This document shows positions 15,226 to 24,179 of a DNA stretch of 64,000 nucleotides, piece by piece; position 1 is the stretch's first letter; each line of letters begins with the position of its first letter. Below the pieces are notes generated by a model that worked only from the letters and a program-made list of their open reading frames with translations, searched no databases and was not told the origin of the DNA. The position numbers were made by a program, and so were the translations under genes. This stretch comes from Pseudomonas fluorescens (GTDB taxonomy: Bacteria; Pseudomonadota; Gammaproteobacteria; Pseudomonadales; Pseudomonadaceae), in assembly GCF_019212185.1 (NCBI RefSeq), contig NZ_CP078138.1, positions 5,991,501-6,055,500 on the forward strand. The letters are read 5' to 3'.

Positions 15226-16170
15226 ATGAAACGACTGATCAGCAGCTGTGTTCTTGCACTCAGCGGTACCGCATTTCTCAGTTCCGGTGCCATGGCCGCC
15301 GACCCCGCCGCGTGCCAGAACGTACGCATGGGCGTGGTGAACTGGACCGACGTGATCGCCACCAGTGCCATGACCCAGGTCCTGCTCGACGGCCTCGGCT
15401 ACAAGACCAAACAAACCAGCGCGTCCCAGCAAATCATCTTCGCCGGCATCCGCGACCAGCGCCTGGACCTGTTCCTCGGCTACTGGAACCCGTTGATGAC
15501 CCAAACCATCACCCCGTTCGTCGACGCCAAGCAAGTCACGGTCCTCGAAGCGCCAAGCCTCAAGGATGCCCGCGCCACTCTGGCGGTGCCCACCTACCTG
15601 GCCGACAAGGGCCTGAAATCCTTCGCCGACATCGCCAAATTCGAGAAAGAGTTGGGTGGCAAGATCTACGGCATCGAGCCCGGCTCCGGCGCCAACACCC
15701 AGATCAAGGCGATGATCGCCAAGAACCAGTTCGGTCTCGGCAAATTCCAGCTGGTGGAATCCAGTGAGGCCGGCATGTTGGCCGCTGTGGATCGGGCCGT
15801 GCGGCGCAAGGAAGCCGTGGTGTTCTTTGGCTGGGCGCCGCACCCGATGAACGTCAACGTGCAGATGACTTACCTGACCGGCAGCGACGACGCCCTCGGC
15901 CCGAATGAAGGCATGGCCACGGTCTGGACGGTCACCGCGCCGACCTACGCCGAGAGGTGCCCGAACATCGGCCGCCTGCTGACCAACCTGACGTTCACCG
16001 CCGAAGACGAGAGCCGCATGATGCAACCGCTGCTCGATCACAAGGACGCACTCGAATCGGCCCGCCAGTGGCTCAAGGATCATCCGCAGGACAAAGCGCG
16101 CTGGCTCGAAGGGGTGACCACCTTCGACGGCAAGCCAGCGGCCCAGAACCTGCAACTGACCAGCCAGTAA
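15226..16170 (+). CDS. caiX: Carnitine periplasmic binding protein CaiX
   Basis: The 314-residue protein has a Sec signal peptide (MKRLISSCVLALSGTAFLSSGAMA). It belongs to the OpuAC-type quaternary-ammonium binding proteins, with aromatic-cage segments (NWTDVIATS, GYWNPLM, FFGWAPHPMNV) and the KIYGIEPGSGAN block also present in CbcX. It captures carnitine in the periplasm and has no permease or ATPase next to it; it is expected to dock on the CbcWV transporter encoded in this window. It is first in the carnitine operon and is followed by a strong hairpin. Confidence 0.92.
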   Translation: MKRLISSCVLALSGTAFLSSGAMAADPAACQNVRMGVVNWTDVIATSAMTQVLLDGLGYKTKQTSASQQIIFAGIRDQRLDLFLGYWNPLMTQTITPFVDAKQVTVLEAPSLKDARATLAVPTYLADKGLKSFADIAKFEKELGGKIYGIEPGSGANTQIKAMIAKNQFGLGKFQLVESSEAGMLAAVDRAVRRKEAVVFFGWAPHPMNVNVQMTYLTGSDDALGPNEGMATVWTVTAPTYAERCPNIGRLLTNLTFTAEDESRMMQPLLDHKDALESARQWLKDHPQDKARWLEGVTTFDGKPAAQNLQLTSQ

Positions 16171-16189
16171 CCGCACACCACACAACCGC

Positions 16190-16214
16190 TTCGCAGCCCG
16201 ACTCGGGCTGCGAA
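16190..16214 (+). terminator. Hairpin between caiX and cdhC
   Basis: TTCGCAGCCCGA, one C, then TCGGGCTGCGAA form a 12-bp perfect stem 20 bases after the caiX stop. There is no T-tract, so it may be an mRNA-stabilising or attenuating element that lets the binding protein be made in excess of the enzymes. Confidence 0.6.
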
Positions 16215-16245
16215 CAGAACCCTCACGCCTGAAGGAAACCGCACC

Positions 16246-17133
16246 ATGAACCACGACGTCATCATCACCTGCGCACTCACCGGTGCTGGCGACACGACCG
16301 CCAAGAGCCCCCACGTGCCGGTCACTCCGAAACAGATTGCGGCGGCTGCGGTGGAAGCGGCCAAGGCCGGCGCCACGGTGGTCCACTGCCACGTGCGCAA
16401 CCCGCAAACCGGCAAGTTCAGCCGCGACGTGGCGCTGTACCGGGAAGTGATGGAGCGCATCCGTGAAGCGGACGTCGACATCATCGTCAACCTCACCGCC
16501 GGCATGGGCGGCGACCTGGAAATCGGCGCCGGCGAGAACCCTATGGAATTCGGCCCCAACACCGACCTGGTCGGGCCACTGACCCGCCTGGCCCATGTCG
16601 AGGAACTGCTGCCAGAAATCTGCACCCTGGACTGCGGCACCCTGAATTTTGGCGACGGTGACACCATCTACGTATCGACCCCGGCCCAACTGCGCGCGGG
16701 GGCCAAGCGCATCCAGGAACTGGGGGTGAAAGCCGAGCTGGAAATCTTCGACACCGGCCACCTGTGGTTCGCCAAACAGATGATCAAGGAAGGCCTGCTC
16801 GACGACCCGCTGTTCCAGCTGTGCCTGGGTATTCCGTGGGGGGCGCCGGCCGACACCACCACCATGAAGGCGATGGTCGACAACTTGCCAGCCAACGCGG
16901 TGTGGGCCGGCTTCGGCATCGGCCGCATGCAGATGCCGATGGCCGCGCAAGCAGTGCTGCTGGGCGGCAACGTACGGGTCGGGCTGGAAGACAACATCTG
17001 GCTGGACAAGGGCGTGCTGGCGACCAACGGCCAACTGGTCGAGCGCGCCAGCGAAATCCTCAGCCGCCTCGGCGCCCGCGTCCTGACCCCGGCCGAAGGG
17101 CGCAAGAAGATGGGGCTGAAACAGCGCGGTTAA
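16246..17133 (+). CDS. cdhC: Dehydrocarnitine cleavage enzyme CdhC (BKACE family)
   Basis: The 295-residue protein belongs to the beta-keto acid cleavage (DUF849) family. It shows the zinc motif HCHVR, the NLTAGMGGD and ENP segments, and the late [14 protein letters not shown] and GLEDN motifs. In carnitine breakdown it takes 3-dehydrocarnitine and acetyl-CoA to betainyl-CoA and acetoacetate. A purine-rich site precedes the ATG. It is followed by a REP pair before cdhA. Confidence 0.92.
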   Translation: MNHDVIITCALTGAGDTTAKSPHVPVTPKQIAAAAVEAAKAGATVVHCHVRNPQTGKFSRDVALYREVMERIREADVDIIVNLTAGMGGDLEIGAGENPMEFGPNTDLVGPLTRLAHVEELLPEICTLDCGTLNFGDGDTIYVSTPAQLRAGAKRIQELGVKAELEIFDTGHLWFAKQMIKEGLLDDPLFQLCLGIPWGAPADTTTMKAMVDNLPANAVWAGFGIGRMQMPMAAQAVLLGGNVRVGLEDNIWLDKGVLATNGQLVERASEILSRLGARVLTPAEGRKKMGLKQRG

Positions 17134-17149
17134 GCGATCACCACCCCCC

Positions 17150-17243
17150 CTGTAGGAGCGAGCCTGCTCGCGATGAGGCAGGTACATCCGGAGCATCATC
17201 CGCGACAGGAATACCGCCATCGCGAGCAGGCTCGCTCCTACAG
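17150..17243. repeat. REP pair (REPIN) between cdhC and cdhA
   Basis: Inverted arms 'ctgtaggagcgagcctgctcgcgat' and complement, about 44 bp apart, lie inside the carnitine operon. Confidence 0.85.
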
Positions 17244-17274
17244 TTTTTTATTGCGGACTCTTCAGGAATCGACC

Positions 17275-18240
17275 ATGAGCTTTATCACCGAAATCAAAAC
17301 CTTCGCTGCTCTGGGCAGTGGTGTCATCGGCAGCGGCTGGGTCTCCCGCGCCCTCGCCCATGGCCTGGATGTGGTGGCCTGGGACCCGGCGCCCGGAGCC
17401 GAGGCGGCGCTGCGCAAACGCGTGGCCAATGCCTGGGGCGCGCTGGAACAACAGGGCCTGGCACCCGGCGCATCGCAGGATCGCCTGCGTTTCGTCGCCA
17501 CCATCGAAGAGTGCGTGCGCGACGCCGACTTCATCCAGGAAAGCGCGCCGGAACGCCTCGAACTGAAACTTGAACTGCACAGCAAGATCAGCGCGGCAGC
17601 CAAGCCCAATGCGCTGATCGGCTCCAGCACCTCGGGCCTGTTGCCCAGCGAGTTCTACGAGAGCGCCACGCACCCCGAACGCTGCGTGGTCGGCCACCCG
17701 TTCAACCCGGTGTACCTGCTGCCGTTGGTCGAAGTAGTCGGTGGCAAGAACACCGCGCCCGAAGCGGTGCAGGCGGCGATGCAGGTCTACGAATCCCTGG
17801 GCATGCGCCCATTGCATGTGCGCAAGGAAGTACCGGGGTTCATTGCCGACCGCCTGTTGGAAGCGCTGTGGCGCGAGGCGCTGCACCTGGTCAACGACGG
17901 CGTGGCGACCACCGGTGAAATCGACGACGCGATTCGTTTTGGCGCCGGGCTGCGCTGGTCGTTCATGGGCACCTTCCTGACCTACACCCTGGCCGGTGGC
18001 GATGCCGGCATGCGTCACTTCATGGCGCAGTTCGGCCCCGCTCTGCAACTGCCCTGGACCTATCTGCCGGCACCGGAGTTGACCGAGAAACTGATCGATG
18101 ATGTGGTGGACGGCACCCGCGAGCAGTTGGGCCAACACAGCATTTCGGCGCTGGAGCGCTATCGTGATGATTGCCTGTTGGCGGTGCTGGAGGCGGTGAA
18201 AACCACCAAGGCCAGGCATGGCATGAGTTTCAGCGAGTAA
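17275..18240 (+). CDS. cdhA: L-carnitine dehydrogenase CdhA
   Basis: The 321-residue enzyme is of the 3-hydroxyacyl-CoA-dehydrogenase type. It has a Rossmann motif near its start ([11 protein letters not shown], residues 12-22), a middle block with [10 protein letters not shown] and [12 protein letters not shown], and the catalytic [23 protein letters not shown] region. It oxidises L-carnitine with NAD+ to 3-dehydrocarnitine, the substrate of Cdh[11 protein letters not shown] is used as the start because an upstream extension would run into a REP element. Confidence 0.93.
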   Translation: MSFITEIKTFAALGSGVIGSGWVSRALAHGLDVVAWDPAPGAEAALRKRVANAWGALEQQGLAPGASQDRLRFVATIEECVRDADFIQESAPERLELKLELHSKISAAAKPNALIGSSTSGLLPSEFYESATHPERCVVGHPFNPVYLLPLVEVVGGKNTAPEAVQAAMQVYESLGMRPLHVRKEVPGFIADRLLEALWREALHLVNDGVATTGEIDDAIRFGAGLRWSFMGTFLTYTLAGGDAGMRHFMAQFGPALQLPWTYLPAPELTEKLIDDVVDGTREQLGQHSISALERYRDDCLLAVLEAVKTTKARHGMSFSE

Positions 18241-18258
18241 TCGGTCAGCACGACTATC

Positions 18259-18330
18259 CCTTCGCGAGCAGGCTCGCTCCCACAATGACCGCGCAAAACC
18301 TGTGGGAGCGAGCCTGCTCGCGAAAGGGGG
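18259..18330. repeat. REP pair (REPIN) between cdhA and cdhB
   Basis: Two arms in the opposite order to the neighbouring pair ('cgcgagcaggctcgctcccaca' first, then its inverse) are separated by about 18 bp. Confidence 0.85.
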
Positions 18331-18364
18331 TAGTCCAGTCACTCTATAAATTGGATCAGAAACC

Positions 18365-18841
18365 ATGCCCACCCTCACCACCTATCAAACCACCATCATC
18401 CCCGACTGGGTCGACTACAACGGCCATCTGCGCGACGCCTTTTACCTACTGATTTTCAGCTACGCCACCGACGCCCTGATGGACCGCCTGGGTATGGACA
18501 GCAGCAGCCGCGAAGCCACCGGCCACTCGCTGTTCACCCTGGAACTGCACCTCAACTACCTGCACGAAGTAAAGCTCGATACCGAGGTCGAAGTGCACAC
18601 ACAGATCATCGGCCACGACAGCAAACGCCTGCACCTCTACCACAGCCTGCACCGCGTCGGTGACCCCCAGGAACTCGCCGGCAACGAACAAATGCTGCTG
18701 CATGTCGACCTCGCCGGGCCGCGCTCCGCACCTTTCACTGCAGCGACTCTTGAACGCCTGCAAGGGATCATCGCCGAGCAGACCGACCTGCCCGTTCCCG
18801 CTTATATCGGCCGGGTCATTGCCCTGCCACCTGCCCGATAA
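18365..18841 (+). CDS. cdhB: Betainyl-CoA thioesterase CdhB
   Basis: The 158-residue protein is a hot-dog-fold thioesterase of the YbgC/FadM type: the WVDYNGHLRDAFYLLIFS start gives the Asp-Tyr-Asn-Gly-His active-site region, followed by LELHLNYLHEVKLDTEVEVHTQ. It should hydrolyse betainyl-CoA to glycine betaine and CoA, linking the carnitine route to GbcAB. It lies 24 bp before the dioxygenase gene. Confidence 0.88.
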   Translation: MPTLTTYQTTIIPDWVDYNGHLRDAFYLLIFSYATDALMDRLGMDSSSREATGHSLFTLELHLNYLHEVKLDTEVEVHTQIIGHDSKRLHLYHSLHRVGDPQELAGNEQMLLHVDLAGPRSAPFTAATLERLQGIIAEQTDLPVPAYIGRVIALPPAR

Positions 18842-18865
18842 TTCCACCCATCGCAAGGAGCCGTC

Positions 18866-20029
18866 ATGAACACCGCTGCCGCCGTTGCCGATTTCCGTAC
18901 TTACCCGTTGATCAGCGCGCTGCACGGCGTGCAGAACCTGATGGACCGCGTGCTGATCGAGTGGGCCGATCGCCGGATCAGCCCGTTCCACCATGTCTGG
19001 CTGCGGGACAATTGCCCGTGCGCGGAATGCGTCTACAGTGTCACTCGCGAGCAACTGTTCGAGATCGTCGACGCTGCACCAGACCTGGCACCCAGCGCTG
19101 CCTATATCGATACCGACGGCTGCCTGCGCGTCGATTGGCAGGACGGCCATCTCAGCCGTTTCGACGCCGGTTGGCTGCGCGCCCACGCCTACGACGAGCA
19201 ATCCCGCCGCGAACGTCTGGCGGGCAAACCTCGCGCGCATTTGTGGCACAGCGATCTGCGCCTGCCGGTATTCGACTATGCGGCGCTGATGGACGACGAT
19301 CAGGCCCTGTTGCACTGGCTGCTGGCGGTGCGCGACACCGGCCTCACCCAGGTGCGTGGAGTGCCTACAGAACCGGGCTCGTTGAAGCTGATCGCCCAGC
19401 GCATATCGTTTATCCGCGAGAGCAATTTCGGCGTGCTGTTCAACGTGCAATCCAAAGCCGATGCCGACAGCAATGCCTACACTGCCTTCAACCTGCCGCT
19501 GCACACGGACCTGCCGACCCGCGAGCTGCAACCCGGCCTGCAGTTCCTGCACTGTCTGGTGAATGACGCCGAGGGTGGCGAAAGTATTTTCGTCGACGGT
19601 TTTGCGATTGCCGATGCGTTGCGCCAGGAGGATCCCGAGGCCTTCCACAGCCTGTGTGAGATCCCCGTGGAGTTTCGCAACAAGGACCGCCATAGCGACT
19701 ACCGCTGCCTGGCGCCGATCATTGCCCTGGATGCATTGGGACGGGTCGCGGAGATACGCATGGCGAACTTCCTGCGCGGGGCGTTCGACACCTCGGTGGA
19801 GCAGATGCCCAAGCTGTATCGGGCCTATCGGCGATTGATCGGCATGACCCGCGAGCCGCGCTTTCGCCTGATCCAGCGACTCAGTCCCGGCGAGTTGTGG
19901 TGCTTCGACAACCGCCGCACCCTGCACGCCCGCAACGCCTTCGACCCCGCCACCGGCGCCCGGCATTTCCAGGGATGCTATGTGGATAGAGATGAGTTGT
20001 TGTCGCGGATTCTGGTGTTGCAGCGCTAG
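18866..20029 (+). CDS. Gamma-butyrobetaine dioxygenase
   Basis: The 387-residue Fe(II)/2-oxoglutarate enzyme should hydroxylate gamma-butyrobetaine to L-carnitine. The N-terminal domain (about 25-100) has the zinc-type cysteines in LRDNCPCAEC (C50, C52, C55). The catalytic domain has H213/D215 in LHTDLP and distal H354 in DNRRTLHARNAF, with the 2-oxoglutarate arginine expected shortly after. A good Shine-Dalgarno (aaggag) precedes the start. Its position directly after cdhB puts carnitine formation and carnitine breakdown in one transcription unit. Confidence 0.9.
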   Translation: MNTAAAVADFRTYPLISALHGVQNLMDRVLIEWADRRISPFHHVWLRDNCPCAECVYSVTREQLFEIVDAAPDLAPSAAYIDTDGCLRVDWQDGHLSRFDAGWLRAHAYDEQSRRERLAGKPRAHLWHSDLRLPVFDYAALMDDDQALLHWLLAVRDTGLTQVRGVPTEPGSLKLIAQRISFIRESNFGVLFNVQSKADADSNAYTAFNLPLHTDLPTRELQPGLQFLHCLVNDAEGGESIFVDGFAIADALRQEDPEAFHSLCEIPVEFRNKDRHSDYRCLAPIIALDALGRVAEIRMANFLRGAFDTSVEQMPKLYRAYRRLIGMTREPRFRLIQRLSPGELWCFDNRRTLHARNAFDPATGARHFQGCYVDRDELLSRILVLQR

Positions 20030-20105
20030 ACCGCGTCATCGTTCATTGCGAGCAGGCTCGCGATGGCGTCCATCAATACAGAACAAAACTAAAGGAAGGA
20101 CAGAC

Positions 20106-20143
20106 AAAAAAAGCCCCGATACAAGCCGTGACAGGATCGGGGC
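20106..20143 (-). terminator. Intrinsic terminator, minus strand
   Basis: An A7 run is followed by GCCCCGAT and, after 15 bases, ATCGGGGC. Read on the minus strand this is a GC stem followed by a T7 tract. The nearest minus-strand gene is gbdR, whose transcript would first cross the small plus-strand gene at 20355. An imperfect single REP core lies at about 20047-20064. The rest of 20030-20354 holds nothing else recognised. Confidence 0.6.
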
Positions 20144-20354
20144 ACAAGGTACTGTTGAGGAGCCGTTGCGCGAGGGTGACCAAACCTTCGTGAAGCGAGC
20201 TGAGGCCAGTGTGCCCACTCCGTCGTACGGCAAGTTAGCCGAAAACGACATGCTCATAGCCAATGTGGACACCCCGACAAAACAACCTTGCCCCCGCCAC
20301 CCGCGCCTACCAGAATCGAGTCACCCCATTGTTCCCGGAAGAAGGATTTGCGTC

Positions 20355-20621
20355 ATGATGCACGCCGATTTGATTGATCAGGAAGACCTGTTGGGCCAGC
20401 TCAAGGCGTTGGGTTTTCAGGTGCCCGTCGGCGCCACGGCCGAGCAGGCCTGCGAATGCGCAGTGAGGGGGCTGGACAATGCCCGGGCGTATGAACTGCG
20501 CAAGATGGTCAAGGATATCTACACCAGCAGCGCCACCATCCTCCCGGCCGTGCGCCAGGCGATCGACAAGCAGCTGTTGCCAGCCCTGGCCGAATTCCAG
20601 CAAAGCCATACCTGCCGCTAA
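20355..20621 (+). CDS. Small conserved hypothetical protein next to gbdR
   Basis: The 88-residue cytosolic protein starts MMHADLIDQEDLLGQLKALGF. An aagaagga Shine-Dalgarno stands about 7 bases before the ATG, which supports this start over longer frames. It is helical, with two cysteines (AEQACECAV) and no known domain. A similar small gene stands between the cdh genes and gbdR in P. aeruginosa as I recall it. Its function is unknown. Confidence 0.6.
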   Translation: MMHADLIDQEDLLGQLKALGFQVPVGATAEQACECAVRGLDNARAYELRKMVKDIYTSSATILPAVRQAIDKQLLPALAEFQQSHTCR

Positions 20622-20625
20622 AAGC

Positions 20626-20720
20626 TTCGCGAGCAGGCTCGCTCCCACAGGTTATGCATTGTTTGCTCAACTGTAGCAACGATGCAGATCCAATGTGGGA
20701 GCGAGCCTGCTCGCGAGAAG
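20626..20720. repeat. REP pair (REPIN) between the small gene and gbdR
   Basis: The arm 'ttcgcgagcaggctcgctcccaca' and its inverse are separated by about 45 bp between convergent genes. Confidence 0.85.
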
Positions 20721-20731
20721 GTATACGCGGT

Positions 20732-21835
20732 TTAGAGCCTTACACTGGCAAACGTCGACTCATTACGCGCCTGGCTCAACGCCGACATCGGCCCCGACAG
20801 CGGTGCCAATACCAAGGCTTGTGGAATCGGCATCATCGCCACCTGTTGGGTGGTGTTGGAGCCGACGCGCTCGTCACGCGGTGGAATGCCGAAGTATTCG
20901 CGGTAGCACTTGGAGAAGTGCGGCGTGGAGACGAAGCCGCAGACCGACGCCACTTCGATGATCGACATCGGCGTCTGCTTGAGCAATTGCCGGGCGCGGA
21001 TCAGCCGCAGCTTGAGGTAGTAACGCGACGGCGAGCAGTGCAGGTATTTCTGGAATAGCCGCTCCAACTGACGACGGGACACGGCGACATACACCGCCAG
21101 TTCATCGAGGTCGATCGGCTCTTCGAGGTTGGCTTCCATCAGCGCGACGATTTCCTGCAGCTTCGGCTGGTTGGTGCCGAGCATATGTTTGAGCGGCACG
21201 CGCTGGTGATCCTGTTCGTTGCGAATGCGCTCGTAGACAAACATTTCCGAAATCGCTGCCGACAGTTCGCGGCCGTGATCGCGACTGATCAGGTGCAACA
21301 TCATGTCCAGGGGCGCGGTGCCGCCGGAGCTGGTGAAGCGGTTACGGTCGAGGGTGAACAAGCGTGTGCTCATCGCCACCCGAGGAAAAGCTTCCTGCAT
21401 CGCCGCCAGGCATTCCCAGTGCACGCTGCAATCAAAACCGTCGAGCAGACCCGCGCAGGCCAGAGCCCAACTGCCGGTGCAAACTGCGCCGAGGCGACGC
21501 GACTGGCGCGCCTGGCTTTGCAGCCATGACACGTGTTCACGGGTCACGGTGCGCTGGATGCCGATACCGCCGCAGACAATGATGGTGTCCATCGCCGGCG
21601 CTTTGTGCATGGAGGCATCGGGGGTGATCTGCAGACCATCACTGGCCCAGACCTGGCCGCCGTCAACGGTGAGGGTGGTCCAGCGATACAGCTCGCGACC
21701 GGACAACTGGTTGGCCATGCGCAGTGGCTCGACTGCTGAGGCCAGGGAAATCAGCGTGAAATTGTCCAGCAGCAGAAAGCCGATGGATTGAGGCGCACGG
21801 TTCTGGGGTTGGGCCCCTGAGTTGAACGACGTCAT
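20732..21835 (-). CDS. gbdR: Glycine betaine/dimethylglycine-responsive regulator GbdR
   Basis: The 367-residue AraC-family activator has a DJ-1/PfpI-like sensor domain at about 17-200, with a cysteine at the nucleophile position (C119 in GAVCTGSWALACAGLL), and a C-terminal double helix-turn-helix (AVYVAVSRRQLERLFQKYL, then SIIEVASVCGFVSTPHFSKCYREYF). In P. aeruginosa GbdR senses glycine betaine and dimethylglycine and activates gbcAB, dgcAB, sdaB and cbcXWV homologues. All of these targets are in this window. It is a paralogue of CdhR, which has Asp at the cysteine position. Confidence 0.93.
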   Translation of the reverse strand: MTSFNSGAQPQNRAPQSIGFLLLDNFTLISLASAVEPLRMANQLSGRELYRWTTLTVDGGQVWASDGLQITPDASMHKAPAMDTIIVCGGIGIQRTVTREHVSWLQSQARQSRRLGAVCTGSWALACAGLLDGFDCSVHWECLAAMQEAFPRVAMSTRLFTLDRNRFTSSGGTAPLDMMLHLISRDHGRELSAAISEMFVYERIRNEQDHQRVPLKHMLGTNQPKLQEIVALMEANLEEPIDLDELAVYVAVSRRQLERLFQKYLHCSPSRYYLKLRLIRARQLLKQTPMSIIEVASVCGFVSTPHFSKCYREYFGIPPRDERVGSNTTQQVAMMPIPQALVLAPLSGPMSALSQARNESTFASVRL

Positions 21836-22365
21836 CGCGGTATCTCCTCACACAAAGCGGGTGATGGCCTCAGGCGGAGGCTCTTGTTATGGCCATCGTT
21901 CTCGAGTGGGAGACGGGCTTTGTAATGACAGAGCAATTGCCATGCCTAAAATTGAATGGCCAATCAATAACTCCTGAAAACGACATAGGAGTGTGTCTGT
22001 ACATGACGCGCGGCGCGCAGGACTAATCGGCTTGGCACGGCCGTACAACGGCACAGTTCAAGGAGCTGTGAGCAAATCGGTAGCACTTGTGGGAACTGGG
22101 TTGCGAGCGATCAGACAAGAGTGTCACCGCAGGCACCGGTGACGGACGGTAGGGGCACTCAAAGAGCCCCCTGCTTTCGATGGGCTATTTATCTGAGAGC
22201 GACGCGCTAAAAGGTGGCGGGATTGCAGAGGGGTGATCAGTTTACGGGCAGTTTTGACTGGTCGGGACTCTTCGCGAGCAGGCTCGCTCCCACAATGTCC
22301 TGGTGTACATAGAACCACTGTGGGAGCGAGCCTGCTCGCGAAGGGATCGACGCGGTATCAAGGAC
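21836..22365. other. 530-bp intergenic region gbdR-sdaB
   Basis: The gbdR end is the leader and promoter side of gbdR. No clear operator could be picked by eye. The sdaB end has a REP pair at 22270-22344 with inverted arms 'ttcgcgagcaggctcgctcccaca' and complement, which lies after the sdaB stop. No open frame in between has convincing coding character. Confidence 0.6.
22270..22344. repeat. REP pair (REPIN) after sdaB
   Basis: Two inverted REP arms with a 24-bp centre lie directly downstream of the sdaB stop on the minus strand. Confidence 0.85.
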
Positions 22366-23742
22366 TCAACACTCCACAGCACTCACCGCCAACCCACCAC
22401 GCGATGTCTCTTTGTATTTGTCATGCATATCCGCCCCGGTATCACGCATGGTGCGGATCACCCGGTCCAGGGAAATGAAGTGCTGGCCGTCCCCACGCAA
22501 GGCCATTTGCGCGGCGTTGATCGCCTTCACCGCCGCAATCGCGTTGCGCTCGATGCACGGCACTTGCACCAACCCGCCGACCGGATCGCAGGTCAGACCG
22601 AGGTTGTGTTCCAGGCCAATCTCCGCGGCATTGCACAACTGCTCCGGCGTGGCCCCGAGAATCTCCGCCAGCCCCGCTGCCGCCATGGCGCAGGCCGAAC
22701 CGACTTCGCCCTGGCAACCGACTTCGGCGCCGGAGATCGACGCGTTCTTTTTACACAGGATGCCCACCGCCGCCGCGCCGAGCAGGTAGTCGACCACGTT
22801 GGCGTCGGTCACCGCCTCGCTGAACTTCATGAAGTAATGCAGCACCGCCGGGATGATCCCCGCAGCGCCGTTGGTGGGTGCCGTGACCATGCGCCCGCCC
22901 GCAGCGTTTTCTTCATTGACCGCCAGGGCAAACAGGTTGACCCACTCCATGGCGCTCAAGGTCGAGCCAATCACGTTGGGCTTGTTCAGCTCTTGCAGAC
23001 TGCGGTGCAGCTTGGCTGCACGGCGCCGCACATTGAGCCCGCCCGGCAGGATGCCTTCGTGCTTGAGACCCTGTTCAACACAATCCTGCATGGCCCGCCA
23101 GAGCTTCATCAGGCCACTGCGGATTTCTTCCTCACTGCGCCAGACCTTCTCGTTGGCCAGCATCAGCTCGGCCACCCGCAGGTTGTGCTTCTGGCAAAGC
23201 TCCAGCAACTCGGCGGCGCTGGAAAAATCGTAGGGCAACACGGTGCTGTCCAGGTCCACCACACCGCTGGACGCCTGGGCCTCATCGACGACAAAACCGC
23301 CGCCGACTGAATAGTAGGTGTCGCGATGGATTTCGCTGTTTTCATCAAACACCACCAGGGTCATGGCATTCGGGTGGAACGGCAGGTTCTCGTCAATCAG
23401 GCGCATGTCCCGCGACCAGATAAAAGGCACCGGTAGACGACCGTCGAGCAGCAGGGTGTCGGTTTCGCGCAGGGTGTCGATGCGAATACCTATTTGCGAC
23501 GGATCGATTGCGTCCGGCCACTCCCCCATCAAGCCCATGATCACCGCGTTGTCGCTGCCGTGCCCGATGCCGGTGGCCGACAGCGAGCCATACAGCTGCA
23601 CCTCGACTCGCCGCACTTGTTCCAGCAACTGCTTCTCACGCAGCGCCTCGACAAACAGCGCACCGGCGCGCATCGGCCCTACAGTGTGCGAGCTAGACGG
23701 ACCGATGCCGATTTTGAACAGGTCGAAAACGCTGATAGCCAT
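22366..23742 (-). CDS. sdaB: L-serine ammonia-lyase SdaB
   Basis: The 458-residue single-chain enzyme converts serine to pyruvate and ammonia, the exit step after glycine is turned to serine. The N-terminal beta domain has IGPSSSHTVGPMRAG and YGSLSATGIGHGSD. The alpha domain has GRMVTAPTNGAAGIIPAVL, GCQGEVGSACAMAAAG and CDPVGGLVQVPCIERNAI, including the cysteines expected to hold a [4Fe-4S] cluster. The start MAISVFDLFKIG is used. It is divergent from cbcX, with 437 bp between. Confidence 0.93.
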   Translation of the reverse strand: MAISVFDLFKIGIGPSSSHTVGPMRAGALFVEALREKQLLEQVRRVEVQLYGSLSATGIGHGSDNAVIMGLMGEWPDAIDPSQIGIRIDTLRETDTLLLDGRLPVPFIWSRDMRLIDENLPFHPNAMTLVVFDENSEIHRDTYYSVGGGFVVDEAQASSGVVDLDSTVLPYDFSSAAELLELCQKHNLRVAELMLANEKVWRSEEEIRSGLMKLWRAMQDCVEQGLKHEGILPGGLNVRRRAAKLHRSLQELNKPNVIGSTLSAMEWVNLFALAVNEENAAGGRMVTAPTNGAAGIIPAVLHYFMKFSEAVTDANVVDYLLGAAAVGILCKKNASISGAEVGCQGEVGSACAMAAAGLAEILGATPEQLCNAAEIGLEHNLGLTCDPVGGLVQVPCIERNAIAAVKAINAAQMALRGDGQHFISLDRVIRTMRDTGADMHDKYKETSRGGLAVSAVEC

Positions 23743-24179
23743 GACGTACGAGACTCCTCGATGAGCAGGTTCCAGGCCGCAAAGCACCCGGTGACGGAGC
23801 TGCTACGCTCAAGCAGCGACCCGTGCATATGGCCGCATCATCGGGCTTTTGCCCGGTCGCTCAACGTCTGACACCGACGCACTCATGCCCACTAACGCCG
23901 CAGGCCGCAAGCGACACATTGCGACGGTTTTTTTTGCGGTTCAGCGGGCAACAACGGTCGGAAAAAAGCTGTAAACGACCTCGCTGACACTGGATGCGAC
24001 CATCCCTGTACTGGATACGACGCACCCTGTAGGCGTCAGATTTTCACTGGTCCATGATCAGTTACGACTCGATTGCGAAGCGCCGTGGCAGAGCTGTCTT
24101 CACCGCCACCAACCGCAACACTACTAAGTGCGGCTGTCCTGTCGGAACACCGCCAAAAAAACATCCAGGAGTCCACCCC
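23743..24179. promoter_or_regulatory. Divergent sdaB-cbcX control region with 21-bp tandem repeat
   Basis: The 437 bp must hold promoters for both sdaB and cbcX. At 23989-24009 and 24010-24030 lie two adjacent 21-bp units, each opening ACTGGAT-R-CGAC and closing CCCTGT, differing at four bases. On the minus strand the first unit contains GGTCGC, the same core as the candidate CdhR repeats upstream of caiX. The repeats are about 150 bp upstream of the cbcX start. A GbdR site here could drive both genes; this is inferred. Confidence 0.6.

Noticed and set aside
14893..17220. Long minus-strand open frame opposite caiX and cdhC
   Set aside because: Shadow of two clear plus-strand genes, with no family resemblance.
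13974..22344. Repeated palindromes considered as a CRISPR array
   Set aside because: Repeats are inverted pairs in separate intergenic gaps with no regular spacers and no cas genes: they are REPINs.
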